From the NCBI GenBank assembly GCA_003327425.1, contig QOQW01000029.1, positions 1-64,000 on the forward strand: a DNA stretch of 64,000 bases, written 5' to 3'. The position numbers and the translations under genes were made by a program. Origin of the DNA: Candidatus Ozemibacter sibiricus (GTDB lineage: Bacteria > Muiribacteriota > Ozemobacteria > Ozemobacterales > Ozemobacteraceae). Numbering within the stretch: the stretch's first letter is position 1; each line of letters begins with the position of its first letter. Positions 44,682-54,975 of the stretch are shown here, piece by piece. A model generated the notes under the pieces. It saw only the letters and a program-made list of their open reading frames with translations. It was not told the DNA's origin and searched no databases.

Positions 44682-45380
44682 TCAGAATTTCCGGCCGAAG
44701 ACGAACCCCCAGCCCGGCGCCGCCAGTTCCTGCAGGCCGAGGCGGCGGTAGAAGGCGATGGCCGGCTCGTTGCGCGCGCCGACCCCCAGGTGATAGCCGG
44801 GGCAACCGAGGACCTGCAGGCGCTTCTCGAAGGCCTGCATGAGGCGTCGACCCCAGCCGGCGCCCTGGGCCGCGGGCAGCAGGTCGATGTGCAAGTGGCC
44901 CGGGTAGTCGGCGATCCAGGGCTCGTCGGGAAAGGGCTTGTGGAACAGGGCCCGGATCCGCCAGGCGAAGGGCGGCAAGGCCCCCGCCGCGCCGCCTTGG
45001 CCGCCGGCGACGGTGGGGGGGGCCCCCGCGCCAGGGGCGGCGCCCGTGGTCGCGGCCGCCTCGGTGGAGGCCGGCAGCGGCGCCGGCGGGTAGAGGGCCG
45101 CGGCGCCGGGGCGCCATTCCCGATCGAACCAGGCGCGGAAGGCTTGGGTATCAGCGGTGCCCAGCACATACCCGAGCGGGCGGACGATGCCGCCCGGCAC
45201 CTCCCCTTCCAGAATCAGGACGCACCGCGGATCGAAGAACGCATACGGCGCGGCATAGAACTGCCCGATCAGATAGGGATCCTCGAACAGAGCTGTGGCA
45301 TCCTGGCCGCTATGGCCGGTCTTCAGGCAGATCTCGTACAGGTAGGGCAGATCGGTCGGGCGGTAGTCACGCAGGCGCAT
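44682..45380 (-). CDS. GNAT family N-acetyltransferase
   Basis: A 232-residue GNAT acetyltransferase. The N-terminus (MRLRDYRPTDLPYLYEICLKTG) and the acetyl-CoA loop region LLPAAQGAGWGRRLMQAFE, followed by GARNEPAIAFYRRLGL, are diagnostic. Residues about 100-140 form an Ala/Gly/Pro-rich insertion absent from typical members. The architecture resembles O-GlcNAcase-linked GNATs. The acceptor is unknown. GGAGG lies 12 bases before ATG. It is downstream of the transglutaminase-like gene on the same strand, 63 bases away. Confidence 0.85.
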   Translation of the reverse strand: MRLRDYRPTDLPYLYEICLKTGHSGQDATALFEDPYLIGQFYAAPYAFFDPRCVLILEGEVPGGIVRPLGYVLGTADTQAFRAWFDREWRPGAAALYPPAPLPASTEAAATTGAAPGAGAPPTVAGGQGGAAGALPPFAWRIRALFHKPFPDEPWIADYPGHLHIDLLPAAQGAGWGRRLMQAFEKRLQVLGCPGYHLGVGARNEPAIAFYRRLGLQELAAPGWGFVFGRKF

Positions 45381-45443
45381 GGGCGACGGCGGCCTCCTTC
45401 GGCATGAGCGTGAGATGGAGCGAGGGCGAAGAGCTGGTTCGGG

Positions 45444-46751
45444 TCAATGGCGAAAGGCGATGGGCATGACGCCCTGGCGGCGGGCGGCGCCGATGTCGAT
45501 CACCGGATGGTCGGGGTCGTGGAGCATGATCCGCTTGCGGATGGCGGCGAACGCCTCTTCCCCGGCTTCGAGGGCGGCGCTGAACGATCGCCAGGACTTG
45601 TCGACATCCTTGGCCTCTTTCACTTTCCGGCGGGCCAGGGCGCGCGGACCGGTCGCGGGGTCGGGCTCGGTCTGCTTGATGTCGAGTTCGCCCAGCCGGG
45701 TGGTCTCGAGGAAGGCGATCTCGTCGGTTTCGGCTCCCAGACTGAAGGCAAGAAAGACATGGGACGGGGTATTGACCAGGAAGGGCTCGAGCCCGATCTT
45801 GCGCAAAACGGCCGCCAGCAGCACGCAACCATCGAGACAGTTGGCCTGCTCGTAGGTGATCGTCTCGTCGAGGAACCGCACGTGCTGGCTGGTGATCTTG
45901 TCGGAATAGGCCGACACGGGATCGATCGACGAATAGCGGATGCCCTTGCGCTGCAGGGTGTACCAGATGGCGAAGACCTGGCTCAGCACGTCGGCGGGCT
46001 CTCCTGTCTGATAGCCGTAGAAGCCATCGATGACCTTGGTGGCGAGCGCGTCTTTGAGGAGGCCGTCGATCCAGGGATGGTCTTCGTTGACGTAGGCGGC
46101 CATCATCCAGCTGGTGTCGAGTTCCTCGCCGGTCTCTTCATCGGCGTAGGCCATGGGACAGTCATTGATCGACCGCACCTGCACCGTTTCGACCTGGCGA
46201 CCGGCCGGCCGCCCGTCGAAGAAGACCTCGAAGGTGATGTTCTCGAGGCTGGGCTGGCGGTAGCGAGGCAAGGCGTCGAAGTTCCAGGCGATCTTGGGAT
46301 TGATGCGGAACGCCTCGCTGGCGTCGTCGATCACCCCTTCGAAGATGCTTTCCTCCATGAGGTTCTTCGAAGTGACCACGACTTTGACAGGACAGCCGTC
46401 GCGGGGGGCCTGGACGATGACCGACAGCCAGCCGAACGGCTCGCCCAGCACCGGATGCTCGCTCTGCCACTTGTCGCGCAAGAGCTGGAAGCCGGGGTGG
46501 GAGGTGACCAGCAGAAGCGAGGGGAACAGGTGCCGATCGAACGCCACCACCGCCGACCAGGAGCCGATCGGGGCGAGTTCCTGGCTCGCGGCGGCAGGGC
46601 TTGCCGACGCGGGGGAAGCGACCGGCGGGCTGGCCGGCTCGGCATACAGGGGCCACATCGGCCACAGGAGCAGGAGGAAAAGCAACCCTGACCGCTGGAT
46701 TCCCAGGCGTTCGAACCACCGACCCGACCGCGGGCCGCCCCACCGCTCCAC
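45444..46751 (-). CDS. Exported transglutaminase-like protein
   Basis: A 435-residue secreted protein with a hydrophobic signal segment (SGLLFLLLLWPMWPLYA, 21-37) and a Pro/Ala/Ser-rich linker. Residues about 70-200 form a beta-rich domain. A transglutaminase/protease-like core follows, with a probable catalytic cysteine C305 in QANCLDGCVLLAAVLRKIGL and histidine H331 in TPSHVFLAF. The third residue is not certain. Such domains act as proteases or amidases more often than cross-linkers. The start codon is GTG, fixed by AGGAGGTGA five bases upstream. It precedes the GNAT gene. Confidence 0.78.
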   Translation of the reverse strand: MERWGGPRSGRWFERLGIQRSGLLFLLLLWPMWPLYAEPASPPVASPASASPAAASQELAPIGSWSAVVAFDRHLFPSLLLVTSHPGFQLLRDKWQSEHPVLGEPFGWLSVIVQAPRDGCPVKVVVTSKNLMEESIFEGVIDDASEAFRINPKIAWNFDALPRYRQPSLENITFEVFFDGRPAGRQVETVQVRSINDCPMAYADEETGEELDTSWMMAAYVNEDHPWIDGLLKDALATKVIDGFYGYQTGEPADVLSQVFAIWYTLQRKGIRYSSIDPVSAYSDKITSQHVRFLDETITYEQANCLDGCVLLAAVLRKIGLEPFLVNTPSHVFLAFSLGAETDEIAFLETTRLGELDIKQTEPDPATGPRALARRKVKEAKDVDKSWRSFSAALEAGEEAFAAIRKRIMLHDPDHPVIDIGAARRQGVMPIAFRH

Positions 46752-47119
46752 GATCTCACCTCCTGCGAGCCGATTCTACCACACGGCCGGGCCGATCTCG
46801 CCACCGCCCCTGGGTCGTGGCCGCCACTCTCAATCGTCTGGCGCTGGGTTCGGCAAGCAGGTTCGTCAGGCTCCCCCTCCGCCCCCGAACGCCTCCGAAC
46901 GCCCCCTCCGCCCCCTGACGCCGCCGGGCGATCTGCCTGCTCTCGAGCGCAGGCGACGAGGGCCAGGACGAAGGCGCACCCGAACCATCGCATTCTTCGC
47001 TGCGGCCACCCCCGTCATCGGGACCACGACCCCACCTTCGACCGACCGGCTGTGGCAGGCGGGACCGACCTCGATGGCGCGAGCCCCTCGACGGTGGAAG
47101 GATCAGGTATCATGGAGGC

Positions 47120-50011
47120 ATGGCCCCCGTTCGCCCCTTGCCGCTCCTTTCCAGCCCGGCGCGCTGGCTGATCCTGGCGATCCTGGCCGGGGTGCCGCTG
47201 CTGGTGTGGTTCGACGCCCAGGACCGGCGCCGCGCACAGGAGCTGGAACAACGCACGCAAGCCCGCCAGGCCGATCTGCGAAGCGTGCTGGCCAGTCTCG
47301 GCCGGCGGATCGATCCGCGACAGCGCTTCGAGGATCTGACCCGCCGGGTGGTGAACGCCCTCCGTTGGGGGGAAGATCCAGCGCCGGTGCTGGCGGCGGC
47401 CGGCCTGGGCCCGGGAACGGGCGCCGGCGCGTTCCGCCTCTTCCTGTTCGATGGGAAGGGCCGGCGCCGGGCCGCCCCCTGGACGCCAGCGGGGCTCACC
47501 AACGCCTCCGAACGGACCCTCGCCCTCCTGCGGCGAGCGGCCGCCCATCCCGATTTCGCGATGACCCCCTCGGAACGACGGCTGATCACCTCGTTCCTGG
47601 GAACCAACGATGCGGTCGCCCTCCTGGTGCGCCACCCGCATCGTCTGCACGATCTCGCCGAAAAAGGCGCTCCCCGGCTGGCCGGCGTGTTTCCGTTCCG
47701 CGACCGGCAGGGTCGGCGCGGCTATGTGCTGGCCCTGGTCGATCTGCCGGCGCTCGACACCGGTCGCCTGGTGCGGGCCGCCCTCGACCGGGTCCACCGG
47801 CTGGCCGGCCCCTGGCTGCACCTGCGCTGGGGCCTCGCCGATCTCGCCGACGGCCGCTTCCTGCCGGTTCCCGGCGCGGCGGCGCTATCCCCCGACCACC
47901 TCCGTCGGCTGGACCGCCGGCGCCCATGCACCGAGCATCTGACCGCCACGACGGTGGAAGCCACCCTGCTGCTGGGCGAGCGGTTCCTGGTGGCGGCGGC
48001 GGCCCCCCGCCCGGTTCCCGTTCGGTCCCCCTTCGACGCGTGGCCGGTCCGGGCGCTGGCCCTGGCCGGCGTCCTGCTGGCGCTGGAAGGGCTGATCCGC
48101 TGGCAGGGAAGGCGGTTCGTGCCCCTGCGCTGGCAGATCCTCGGACTGTTCGGGCTGGCCGCCGCGGCCAGCCTGGCCACCTTGCTCGGGTTCGGGCGCA
48201 TGGCCCGCGAAGCCCGTGAACAGAGCTTGATCCGGGAGCGGGTGCGGGAAGCCGGACAGATCCTGGAGAAGATCGATCAGGGGTTCGCCCCCTTCCTGGA
48301 CCGCCAGGCCGCACGGTATGCCAGGCTGTTACGAGGAGCCACCACGCCGACGGCCGTCCGCCGCCGCCTGCACGCGGCGCAGCGGTGGCTGGGTCGAGCC
48401 CGCTCGGCGATCTCGGTCCACTCGATCGGCGAGGACGGCGCCATGCTGTTCCGACAGGAGCCGTGGGGATGGTATTCCCTCAACGAACTCTGGGGTCGCG
48501 ACACCGCGGCCATGCTGACGCGCATCGGTCTCAGCACGATCGCCCACTGGAACGATCCGGTGGGAGCCCGGCAAACCCTGTCCGAGGCCGGCACCGATTT
48601 CGAGAAGAGCATCGCCATCGGGCTCGGGGGCGAGTGCGCCTGGTTCGCCGGCCGCATCGGCGTATTCACCGCCGGGACGCAACGGCTGCGCATGTTCAGC
48701 GATCTGGCCCGCACGGCGGACAACCGGGCCTTCGCCACCCTGCTGATCTCGCACGAGAACAACTCGCTGGAACGCAGCTACCTGTGGGAAGCCCGCCGCC
48801 GGCTGCGCCGCCTGCCGGGGCGGCAGGATCTGCGCTTCACCGCCTTCCTGCGCCCCGGCATGCCCCGCGTCTACGCCGCCTTCCGCACCGACGCCACCGA
48901 CCAGGCCCTGCGCGACCTGCTCGACCTCACCGTCCGCACCGGGTCGTTGGAGACGGCCATCGGACGGTATCGCGGCCGCGAGGCCATCCTGGTGGCCTGC
49001 CCCGGGCGCGGGCTGGCCGATTACGTGCTGGTGCTGGCCACCCCGCTGGAGCCGATCCGGGCGGGCACCCGCCGCCTGGAGCGCGGCTTCCAGATCGTCG
49101 CCGGGTTGCTGCTGTTCTTCGCCCTGGGCCTGGGCCTGATCTTTTCCGACCTTCTGCTGGAGCCGGTGAGCGCCTTGAGCGACGGCATCCGGCAGTTGCA
49201 AGGCGGATCGTTCCAGGGCTTCGCGATGGCACCCACAGGAGATGTGCTGGAAGAGATCGGCCAGGGCATCGGCGAGATCATGACCGAGATGCGCAATCTG
49301 GCCACGGCCCGGGCCATCCATGCCCATCTGTTTCCCGACGGCCCTCTGGCGGTCGGTTCCTTTCACCTGACCGGCCACAGCCGCTCGGCTTCCGACATCG
49401 GCGATGAAATCTACGACTATCGGTCGACCGATGACGGGCAGGCGATCTTCTGGATGGCCAGCCTCCCTGGGACGCTGCTGGGATCCGCCCTGGGCCTGGC
49501 CATGACCAAGATGGCGCTGCGCCTGACGCTCCAGCCGGCGGCGCGCCTGAGCGGTGCCGCGCCGTCGCCCGGCCTGAGCGAACCGGCCGCGATCGTGCGA
49601 CAGTTCCTGGCCCGCTTCTTGTCCCAGCAGCCGAGCCTGGCCGAAGCGAGCGTGCTGGTCGGGCACCTCGACACCAGGACGGGCCGGGTCCGCCTGGCCG
49701 CCCGCGGCCCGTTCGCCTGGGGACCGGCGCCCGCCCGGTCAGAGGCAGGATCAGAGCCAGGCTCAGAACCAGGCTCAGAGCCGGGTTCCGAGCCAGGACG
49801 GCCGCCGCTCCCGCCCGCGCCACCGCCCGACCAGGGCGAAGGGACCGACGCCATTCGCCAGGATGAAGCCGTCATCGAACCGGGCAGCGTCTGGCGGATC
49901 GCCTCGCCGGGACAGCTCGCCGCCGGCGGCCAGGGCGAACTCCGCCGGGCCGCGCGGCCGCTGCGCAGCCGCACCATTCTGCGCATCGAGCATCGGAGGG
50001 CCGGGCGATGA
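47120..50011 (+). CDS. Membrane receptor with degenerate SpoIIE/PP2C domain
   Basis: A 963-residue protein. Hydrophobic segments lie near 15-32, 310-362 and 656-680, framing two large extracytoplasmic sensor regions, and a HAMP-like linker follows at about 681-730. The C-terminal region aligns with a SpoIIE-type PP2C: GDEIYDY near 762 matches the first metal site loosely, but the GDVSGHG block is replaced by SLPGTLLGSALG. It is therefore probably a pseudophosphatase. A run of four-residue repeats (SEPG) interrupts the domain near 874-893. GGAGG sits only one base before ATG, so the exact start is uncertain. Its last four bases overlap the intact phosphatase gene. Confidence 0.78.
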   Translation: MAPVRPLPLLSSPARWLILAILAGVPLLVWFDAQDRRRAQELEQRTQARQADLRSVLASLGRRIDPRQRFEDLTRRVVNALRWGEDPAPVLAAAGLGPGTGAGAFRLFLFDGKGRRRAAPWTPAGLTNASERTLALLRRAAAHPDFAMTPSERRLITSFLGTNDAVALLVRHPHRLHDLAEKGAPRLAGVFPFRDRQGRRGYVLALVDLPALDTGRLVRAALDRVHRLAGPWLHLRWGLADLADGRFLPVPGAAALSPDHLRRLDRRRPCTEHLTATTVEATLLLGERFLVAAAAPRPVPVRSPFDAWPVRALALAGVLLALEGLIRWQGRRFVPLRWQILGLFGLAAAASLATLLGFGRMAREAREQSLIRERVREAGQILEKIDQGFAPFLDRQAARYARLLRGATTPTAVRRRLHAAQRWLGRARSAISVHSIGEDGAMLFRQEPWGWYSLNELWGRDTAAMLTRIGLSTIAHWNDPVGARQTLSEAGTDFEKSIAIGLGGECAWFAGRIGVFTAGTQRLRMFSDLARTADNRAFATLLISHENNSLERSYLWEARRRLRRLPGRQDLRFTAFLRPGMPRVYAAFRTDATDQALRDLLDLTVRTGSLETAIGRYRGREAILVACPGRGLADYVLVLATPLEPIRAGTRRLERGFQIVAGLLLFFALGLGLIFSDLLLEPVSALSDGIRQLQGGSFQGFAMAPTGDVLEEIGQGIGEIMTEMRNLATARAIHAHLFPDGPLAVGSFHLTGHSRSASDIGDEIYDYRSTDDGQAIFWMASLPGTLLGSALGLAMTKMALRLTLQPAARLSGAAPSPGLSEPAAIVRQFLARFLSQQPSLAEASVLVGHLDTRTGRVRLAARGPFAWGPAPARSEAGSEPGSEPGSEPGSEPGRPPLPPAPPPDQGEGTDAIRQDEAVIEPGSVWRIASPGQLAAGGQGELRRAARPLRSRTILRIEHRRAGR
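49739..49798 (+). repeat. 12-bp coding tandem repeat
   Basis: Five 12-base units with consensus TCAGAGCCAGGC encode repeats of Ser-Glu-Pro-Gly inside the degenerate phosphatase domain. Confidence 0.8.
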
Positions 50012-53000
50012 GTCCGCGACAGAAGTGGGTGCTGGCCAGCCTCGCGCTGTGGGCGCTGCCCGCCGTGTTCTTCTGGATCGCCTTCTGGCAATGGGAGGAA
50101 AGCCGGCAGCAGGCCGCCCAGGCGCGGGCCATCGCCGATCTGACCGCCTTCCTCGATCGAGCGCGAGTCGCCGGCGATCCGCTGTGGCAAGCCTCGGTCG
50201 GGTGGTCCCGCGCCTTCGCGCGGTGGGTGCGCACCGGCCGTCTGCGGCGGCCGGCCGCCGGTTGGCCGGGACAAGGGCACGTGATCCTGTTCGACGGCCA
50301 AGGACGCGTGCGGTTCCCCCGGCTGCCCCCGGCCCAGCAGGATGCGATCGAGCGCTTCTTCGCCTGGATCCGGCGACCGGCCTGGAGCTATGAACCGCTG
50401 CCCCCCGAGGGGTTCGCCGAGGCCGCGCCACTGCTGCCCGAGCCGGCGCGCGACGCCGTGAAATTGCGGACCCGGGGCGGGGGCCGGTTGTGGCTGTCGC
50501 CAGTCACCGGCCATATCCCGGTTTCGCTGCCGGTGGCCGGGTTCTGGTGGCAACCGGGGCCGGCGGCCGAGCGAGCCGGTCTGCTGGTCGTGCTCCCGGC
50601 GTTCCCCGAGCGCCCGACAGAGGCGTGGCAACGGGTGGTCAAGGGCGCCGCCCAGGCCGGACGCCAGCTCGGCTTCGTCCTGCCGGGCGGGAATGCGCAA
50701 GCGCCGGCCGGCGTGCCCAGCGACACCTGGCTGGCCGCCCTCGAACGGTACCGGCGCGAGCCGGGGCATGTGGTCCACCTCGCCTCGGGCAGCCTGGTGT
50801 TCCGGGAGGCGCCGCAGGGGGTTCTGCTGGCCGGCTTCCTGCCCCCCCTGCCCCGCCGCGATGGGCTCACCGTGGGTCTGGCCGCCGGCTTTCTGGCCCT
50901 CAGCCTGCTGGCGCTGGCCAGGCTGCATGCCTTCTATGTCCGCGGCGTCCCCTTCCGGCTCTCGCTGGGCGGCAAGCTGCTGGTCCTCCTCGGACTGGGC
51001 GTGGGGTTTCCGCTGGTGCTGGCGGCCACCGTCGGCGCGACCTTCCTGCGCGAGAAAGAAGCCGCCCTCGTCGAAGAGGCCCACCGCGCCGCCCGATCCT
51101 TCCTGGAGAAAGTCGATACCGGCTTCGAGGCCTTCGCCGCCCACCGCGGTCTGGTCTATGCCCGACGCCTGGGGGAGCACCGTCGGCCGCCCCCCAGCCT
51201 CGACCAGGTCGTCGCCCTGGCGCAATCGCTGCTGGAGCGATTCGTGATCCTGGAAGCCGTTCTGATCGACGCGTCGTCGCGGGTCTTGCTGGCCGACGCC
51301 GAACCCTGGCTTCGGCTGTACCGTCGGTTGGTCCTGACCCCCCTGCCGAGACGGCGCCCCCTGCTCGCCGAGTGGATGGCCATGGGGTGGGTTCCCCTGC
51401 CCCAGGAATGGGATCTGTTCGGGCCTGATCCGCAGGAATACCGCAAGGGCCCTCCCCGCTCGACGTTCAATTACTTCAAACGTCTGGTCAAGGCCCTGCA
51501 ATCGGCCGCCCCCGATCTGATCGCCTACGCCAACACCCTGCGCGGCGTGGCCATGCCGCCCACCGAGCCCCGCCGCGACCTCTCGCTCGAAGGCTTTCTC
51601 GGCGAAGAATTCTCGCGGCTGCTGCGCGGCATGCGCCCCTACCTGTTCCATTGCCGAGCCATGGAGGCGCCGATGGGCGCGGTCATGCTGTGTGCCACCG
51701 TGCTGGCCGACGCGCAGGGCATGGGCCAGGCGACCCTCGTGTTCACCCACCATCTGGGGCACTTCCAGGCCGACTACCTGCGCGCCGTGTTCCGACGCTA
51801 CCCGCCCGACCGCCCCGCCGGAGTCGACGCGCCAGCCGACGGCAGCGCCTGGAAGGCGCTGGCCCTGCAGAATGTCGAACTTCCCTCCTTCCCGCCCGGC
51901 GAGCCTGTGGCCGTGACCATGCCATGGCGCGAGGAAATGCGGGCCACCGGGGCCACCGTTCGCACCCTCGAGCGCCGCCTGGCCGGACGCGACTATCTGG
52001 TCACCCTGTACCGCGGGACCCAACTGCGCGACTACCTCCTCGTCCATCTCACGCCGCGGGAGGCGGTGACGGCCCGGCTGGCCGCCTTCCAGCAACGCAT
52101 CTGGGGGATGCTGGCGGGCACTTCGCTGATCGGCCTGGTGCTGACCGGCCTGTTCCTCGGGCGGCTGCTGATCCCCTTGAACGCCATCGCCCAGGGCATC
52201 CGGGCCCTGCGCCGCGGCCAGGCGACCCATCCCCTGCCGGCCCATGACGGCGACGAGCTGGGCCTGCTCTGCGGGGAGTACAACCAGACCCTCGACCTCT
52301 TGCGCGAAATGGAGATCGCGGCGGTGGTGCAGCGCCAGCTCCTGCCGCCGGGACCGGTGCGATGCGGCGCCCTCACCGCGATGGGAGTGAACCGGATGAC
52401 CCAGGCGGTGGGCGGCGACTACTTCGATTTCCAGGTTCTGCCCAACGGGCATCTGGCCGTCATCATGGGCGACGTCTCGGGCCACGGGGTCAGCGCCGCC
52501 CTCGTCACCGCCATGGCCAAGGCCGCCTTCACCCTGCTCTGCCCTCGCTATCCCGACCACCCGGCCGGCGTGTTCGACGAGATGCACCGGGCGCTGCTCG
52601 ATCTGCTCGGCAAGCGCAAGATGATGACCTGCTGGCTGGGCTATTTCGACCCCGCCGGCACCGTCCTGCGCTATGTCAATGCCGGCCAGACCTTCCCGCT
52701 GCTCATCGAGGAACGCACCGGCGAGATCAAGGAAGTGGCCTGTCCATCACGGCCGCTGGGCATCACTCGCACCGCCGCCTACCAGGCGGCCACGCTCGAA
52801 CTGGCCGGACGAGCCGTCCTGCTCTATTCGGACTGCCTGCTTGAGACCCAGGATGCCAGCGGCCAGGAAGTGGGGTTCGACCGATTCAAGCGGGCGGTGC
52901 AGGCGGCGTGGCGGCGCTGTCCTGAGGCTCCGCTCCCGGCGATTCTGGAGGAGGTCGAAGCGATCACCCGACCGGTCCCCTGGACGGACGATGCCACGGT

Positions 53001-53025
53001 GGTCCTCGTCCGCCCCGGGGCCTAG
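50008..53025 (+). CDS. Membrane receptor SpoIIE-type protein phosphatase
   Basis: A 1005-residue PP2C-type serine/threonine phosphatase. Transmembrane segments lie near 7-25, 286-305, 322-345 and 702-725, with large sensor regions between. A HAMP domain follows (about 726-775, LLIPLNAIAQGIRALRRGQ), then QRQLLPPG and the catalytic domain. Metal-binding aspartates are present in GGDYFDF (about 802) and GDVSGHG (about 821), and the late DDATVVLV is intact. RsbU/SpoIIE-like enzymes dephosphorylate anti-anti-sigma factors. The gene overlaps the preceding pseudophosphatase by ATGA, and shares its layout, so the two probably form one signalling complex. No anti-sigma antagonist gene is nearby. Confidence 0.9.
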   Translation: MSPRQKWVLASLALWALPAVFFWIAFWQWEESRQQAAQARAIADLTAFLDRARVAGDPLWQASVGWSRAFARWVRTGRLRRPAAGWPGQGHVILFDGQGRVRFPRLPPAQQDAIERFFAWIRRPAWSYEPLPPEGFAEAAPLLPEPARDAVKLRTRGGGRLWLSPVTGHIPVSLPVAGFWWQPGPAAERAGLLVVLPAFPERPTEAWQRVVKGAAQAGRQLGFVLPGGNAQAPAGVPSDTWLAALERYRREPGHVVHLASGSLVFREAPQGVLLAGFLPPLPRRDGLTVGLAAGFLALSLLALARLHAFYVRGVPFRLSLGGKLLVLLGLGVGFPLVLAATVGATFLREKEAALVEEAHRAARSFLEKVDTGFEAFAAHRGLVYARRLGEHRRPPPSLDQVVALAQSLLERFVILEAVLIDASSRVLLADAEPWLRLYRRLVLTPLPRRRPLLAEWMAMGWVPLPQEWDLFGPDPQEYRKGPPRSTFNYFKRLVKALQSAAPDLIAYANTLRGVAMPPTEPRRDLSLEGFLGEEFSRLLRGMRPYLFHCRAMEAPMGAVMLCATVLADAQGMGQATLVFTHHLGHFQADYLRAVFRRYPPDRPAGVDAPADGSAWKALALQNVELPSFPPGEPVAVTMPWREEMRATGATVRTLERRLAGRDYLVTLYRGTQLRDYLLVHLTPREAVTARLAAFQQRIWGMLAGTSLIGLVLTGLFLGRLLIPLNAIAQGIRALRRGQATHPLPAHDGDELGLLCGEYNQTLDLLREMEIAAVVQRQLLPPGPVRCGALTAMGVNRMTQAVGGDYFDFQVLPNGHLAVIMGDVSGHGVSAALVTAMAKAAFTLLCPRYPDHPAGVFDEMHRALLDLLGKRKMMTCWLGYFDPAGTVLRYVNAGQTFPLLIEERTGEIKEVACPSRPLGITRTAAYQAATLELAGRAVLLYSDCLLETQDASGQEVGFDRFKRAVQAAWRRCPEAPLPAILEEVEAITRPVPWTDDATVVLVRPGA

Positions 53026-53086
53026 GGCGCGAGGACGGCCGACATCGCCCGCCCGCGTTCTGGCGTCGTCGGTGGCCGCGCCGGCC

Positions 53087-54646
53087 TCACTCCCATTCGA
53101 TGGTGGCGGGAGGCTTGCTCGAGATGTCGTAGACGACGCGATTGATGCCGCGCACCTCGTTGATGATGCGGTTGGCGACGCGTCCCAGCAGCGCGTAGGG
53201 CAGCTCGGCCCAGCGCGCGGTCATGAAATCGTCGGTCTCGACGGCCCGCAAAGCGATGACATGTTCGTAGGTGCGGCCATCTCCCATGACGCCGACCGTC
53301 TTGACGGGCAGGAAGACCGCGAACGCCTGCGCGACTTTGTCATACCAGCCGGCAGCGCGCAGCTCGTCGAGGAAGATGGCGTCGGCCTGCCGCAGCAGGT
53401 CGGCGTAGCCCTGCTTGATTTCGCCGAGGATGCGCACGCCCAGCCCCGGTCCGGGGAAGGGGTGCCGGAAGACCATCTCGCGGGGCAGGCCCAGGGCGAG
53501 GCCCAGTTCCCGCACCTCGTCCTTGAACAGCTCGCGCAGCGGCTCGAGCACCTTCAGGTGCAGGATGTCGGGAAGGCCGCCGACATTGTGGTGGCTCTTG
53601 ATGGTGTGCGCCTTCTTCGTCTTGCCCCCGGCCGACTCGATGACATCGGGGTAGATGGTGCCCTGGGCCAGCCACTGCACGTGAGGCAGGCGTCTGGCTT
53701 CTTCTTGAAAAACCTCGACGAAGACGCGCCCGATGATCTTGCGCTTGGCTTCGGGGTCGGTCACGCCCGCCAGCGCGGACAAAAAGCGGTCGGCCGCATC
53801 CACCTGGATGACGCGCACGCCGAGATGCTTCTGGAAGACCCGCATCACCTGATCGGCTTCGTGCAGACGCAGCAGCCCGTTGTCGACGAAGACGCAGGTC
53901 AGGCGCTCGCCGAGCGCCCGCTGCAGCAGGGCGGCCGCCACCGAGGAATCGACGCCGCCCGACAGGCCGAGCACGACCCCGTCGTCGCCCACCAGGCGGC
54001 GGATCCGGTCGGTGGTCTCGGCGAGGAAGCCGGGCATCGTCCAGTCGGGGCGACAGCCGGCGATCTCGAGGACGAACCGCTGCAGGATCTCCTTCCCTTT
54101 GAGGGTGTGAGCGACTTCGGGATGGAACTGCACGCCGTACCAGCCGCGCTCCTCGCAGGCCATGGCGGCGATCGGGCAGGCATCGGTCTCGGCGATGATG
54201 GCGAAGCCCGGGGGAAGACGGGCGACCTGGTCGCCGTGGCTCATCCAGACATCGAGGAGGCCGCGCCCCTGCCCGTCGAGCCGGTCATACAGGTCGCGCA
54301 GCAGCCGCGCCTCGCCCCGCACGCGGATCTCGGCGTGGCCGAACTCGCGCCCCCGACCGGAGGCGACCTGGCCGCCCAACTGCTCGGCCATGGTCTGCAT
54401 GCCGTAGCAGATGCCCAGCACCGGCACCCCGAGCGTGAAGACGATGTCGGGAGCGCGCGGCGCCGCCTCGTCGTAGACGGAAGCAGGGCCTCCCGACAGG
54501 ATGATCCCGCGCGGGGCGAAGGCCTCGATCACGCCGGGGGCGACATCCCACGGGTGGATCTCGCAATAGACGTGGGCTTCTCGAACGCGGCGAGCGATGA
54601 GCTGGGTGACCTGCGACCCGAAATCGAGGATCAGGATTCTATCCAT
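53087..54646 (-). CDS. guaA: GMP synthase (glutamine-hydrolysing)
   Basis: A 519-residue enzyme converting XMP to GMP. The glutaminase domain has nucleophile C80 in GICYGMQ and the later HPEV; MSHGD marks its middle. The ATP-pyrophosphatase domain has LSGGVDSS, and the C-terminal dimerisation domain ends with the conserved [11 protein letters not shown] 54646 is chosen with GGAGAG four bases upstream. ATG 54658, four codons earlier, has AAGGAGG ten bases upstream and is almost as good. It is divergent from guaB and the purine operon. Confidence 0.97.
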   Translation of the reverse strand: MDRILILDFGSQVTQLIARRVREAHVYCEIHPWDVAPGVIEAFAPRGIILSGGPASVYDEAAPRAPDIVFTLGVPVLGICYGMQTMAEQLGGQVASGRGREFGHAEIRVRGEARLLRDLYDRLDGQGRGLLDVWMSHGDQVARLPPGFAIIAETDACPIAAMACEERGWYGVQFHPEVAHTLKGKEILQRFVLEIAGCRPDWTMPGFLAETTDRIRRLVGDDGVVLGLSGGVDSSVAAALLQRALGERLTCVFVDNGLLRLHEADQVMRVFQKHLGVRVIQVDAADRFLSALAGVTDPEAKRKIIGRVFVEVFQEEARRLPHVQWLAQGTIYPDVIESAGGKTKKAHTIKSHHNVGGLPDILHLKVLEPLRELFKDEVRELGLALGLPREMVFRHPFPGPGLGVRILGEIKQGYADLLRQADAIFLDELRAAGWYDKVAQAFAVFLPVKTVGVMGDGRTYEHVIALRAVETDDFMTARWAELPYALLGRVANRIINEVRGINRVVYDISSKPPATIEWE

Positions 54647-54912
54647 CGTTCTCTCCATCGCGGCGGGGCCTCCTTTGGAGCGGATACCGAGGCGCGGCAC
54701 GCCAGCGCGCGCCGGCGACATGAAACCACGCCGGCGCCTCGCCCGCAAGGAGCCGGCAAAAATTTCGCAGCTGGCGTCGTTCGCGTCGTTCAGAGCGTTC
54801 CCAAAAGAGAGTGAGACGTCAGAGACAAGAGTTGAAGAGATGCATTCGTCTCTTGTACACCGTATCTCACGCGCGCACCCCTGCCATAGCCGGACGATGA
54901 GCGGTTTTTATC
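54647..54912. promoter_or_regulatory. guaA-guaB divergent control region
   Basis: About 265 bases between the guaA start and the guaB promoter. An imperfect dyad with ACAAGAG and CTCTTGT arms, itself embedded in GAGACG/CGTCTC arms, lies at about 54812-54856 and could bind a purine regulator acting on both directions. No matching known box was recognised. Confidence 0.3.
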
Positions 54913-54941
54913 TAGACATTTCGGCATGTTTCTGGTATAAT
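54913..54941 (+). promoter_or_regulatory. Purine operon promoter
   Basis: TAGACA (54913-54918), a 17-base spacer and perfect TATAAT (54936-54941) form the best sigma70-type promoter in the window, giving a leader of about 255 bases before guaB. Confidence 0.75.
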
Positions 54942-54975
54942 GCGCCCGTCCGAAATTCCTGGGAAGGCGAGCAAA

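Noticed and set aside
49417-52587. 1056-codon open frame antisense to the phosphatase pair
   Set aside because: High GC at third positions leaves the opposite strand free of stops. The product is Gln/Gly/Arg/His-rich, has no domain and no ribosome binding site.
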